A stretch of DNA of 64,000 nucleotides from assembly GCA_030734395.1 (NCBI GenBank), contig JAUZTG010000047.1, positions 598,719-662,718 of the forward strand, read 5' to 3'. Both the position numbers and the translations under genes were made by a program. The notes beneath the pieces were generated by a model. The model ran no database searches, was not told the origin of the DNA, and saw only the letters and a program-made list of their open reading frames with translations. The stretch is from Sarocladium kiliense (lineage: Eukaryota > Ascomycota > Sordariomycetes > Hypocreales > Sarocladiaceae). Positions 63,249 to 64,000 of this stretch are shown here, piece by piece (within the stretch, counting starts at the first letter, position 1; each line of letters opens with the position of its first letter).

Positions 63249-63720
63249 AACGAATCGACTTCAGTAGCTCTTCCTGTCCGGACCTTCCCCGATAATGCAC
63301 AGAACACGTCGCGGATTCCAGCCAAATAGTCCCGTCTTCTCGCCCGGATCCCCCACAGGCCTCACCCTTGCGAAAACCCGGAGCCCATCCTCTACTTCTC
63401 CATCCGAACGCTGCCTCATCCGTCTGTCACCGTGGCTGCTCAGAATTCACTCTACCCAAGGCCGGGGGAGTCGGCTTAACGGCCGTGAAACGATGGTGAT
63501 GTCTTTTGGCAGTTTCGACGTCGGCCTCTCCCTCTCCTCGCAAATGGATTGGACAAAGGCATTAAGGTTTCTTCCTCTGACACCACGTCCGCCACAGCTT
63601 GTGGCATATCAGCAAAGGTGATGTATCACTAATCTGGGGTGAGTTCCTATATGACTCCCTCGTGGCGACCAAGTTCTTCCCCCTTCCCACGCGCTTCCTC
63701 GCTCGCCATCTTTTCCCGCC

Positions 63721-64000
63721 ATGTCTCGGCAAACGACCTTCTCGAGTACCATCCACCTGCGCGACTTTGTCGACACCGTCGCCGAAGACCCGAGTCGGGA
63801 GGACGCACCCAACCATGTCGAGATACAGACCGACATTAACATCTTTGAGGAGGACGGTTTCTACAGCTCCAACATCGACATCGACCCCATCCACACCCGA
63901 ATCCGTGCCTACTTGACACGAGAAGAGCGAGACCTCTACGCTCCTAACACGTTCTTTTATTGCCACGGCCGCTTCTCCGCCGCTCAGTCCCCAGGGGGCG
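63721..64000 (+). CDS. Partial hypothetical protein, possibly Helitron-associated OB-fold type
   Basis: ATG 63721 in good context (cccgccATGTC) opens a frame that runs off the window: 93 codons are visible, beginning MSRQTTFSSTIHLRDFVDTV and containing RAYLTREERDLYAPNTFFYCHGRF. The AYL...LY.PNTFFY..GRF pattern recalls a multicopy fungal protein with an OB-like fold. Some Helitrons carry RPA-like single-strand-binding genes, but that link is inference. It is divergent from the Rep-helicase gene, with 472 bp between the start codons. Confidence 0.5.
   Translation, partial: MSRQTTFSSTIHLRDFVDTVAEDPSREDAPNHVEIQTDINIFEEDGFYSSNIDIDPIHTRIRAYLTREERDLYAPNTFFYCHGRFSAAQSPGG

Noticed and set aside
1..64000. 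tRNA or rRNA genes
   Set aside because: No convincing T-arm/acceptor combination or rRNA sequence was found while scanning both strands by eye. A covariance-model search would be decisive.

Overview
The window reads as nuclear DNA of a filamentous ascomycete (Pezizomycotina, most like a sordariomycete). Genes are interrupted by 44-75 nt introns with GTRNGT-like donors and CTAAC/CTGAC-like branch sites. The protein families are typically fungal: HET, NB-ARC NLR-like proteins with patatin or alpha/beta-hydrolase heads, a PNP/UDP phosphorylase head, expanded BCS1-like AAA ATPases, a LINE with RNase H, Ty3/gypsy, pogo/Fot, Tc1/mariner and a Helitron. The species cannot be named from the sequence alone. 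The mobile-element density, gene fragments and duplicated small genes indicate an accessory or repeat-rich compartment.

Layout. 0-7.3 kb: a Tc1/mariner transposase cut by the left edge, a duplicated small gene with a MADS/SRF-like core (two copies here, a third at 38.5 kb and a relic at 14 kb), a 383-aa conserved protein of unknown function and a second, complete Tc1/mariner transposase. A 183-bp solo LTR family recurs at 1.4, 6.1, 11.0 and 56.7 kb. 7.7-15 kb: a dispersed repeat carrying a 22-bp tandem array, two zinc-finger genes in inverted orientation, further copies of the array word including a 25-bp-arm hairpin, the tail of a dead pogo-type transposase and a conserved hypothetical gene. 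15.9-23.7 kb: an apparently full-length LINE with both ORFs open, inserted with a perfect 13-bp target duplication into the last coding exon of a probable secreted-protein gene, followed by the 3' end of a second LINE.

23.7-28.3 kb is gene-poor, with one small two-exon gene. 28.4-45.2 kb resembles an allorecognition or cell-death neighbourhood: an alpha/beta-hydrolase-NB-ARC pseudogene and a patatin-NB-ARC gene face each other tail to tail, and both end at a Ty3/gypsy fragment lying between them. A truncated PNP/UDP phosphorylase-domain gene and an intact HET-domain gene follow. 45-56 kb holds ordinary-looking multi-exon genes: an acidic nuclear-type protein, a membrane protein, a disordered small protein, a C2H2 protein, a convergent partner gene and a BCS1-like ATPase. 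Two arrays of a second short word bracket part of this region. 57-63.2 kb is a Helitron Rep-helicase gene with only two obvious lesions, and a divergently transcribed partial gene runs off the right end.

Exon structures were read by eye from splice signals and frame continuity. Family names rest on recognisable motifs. No database search was possible.
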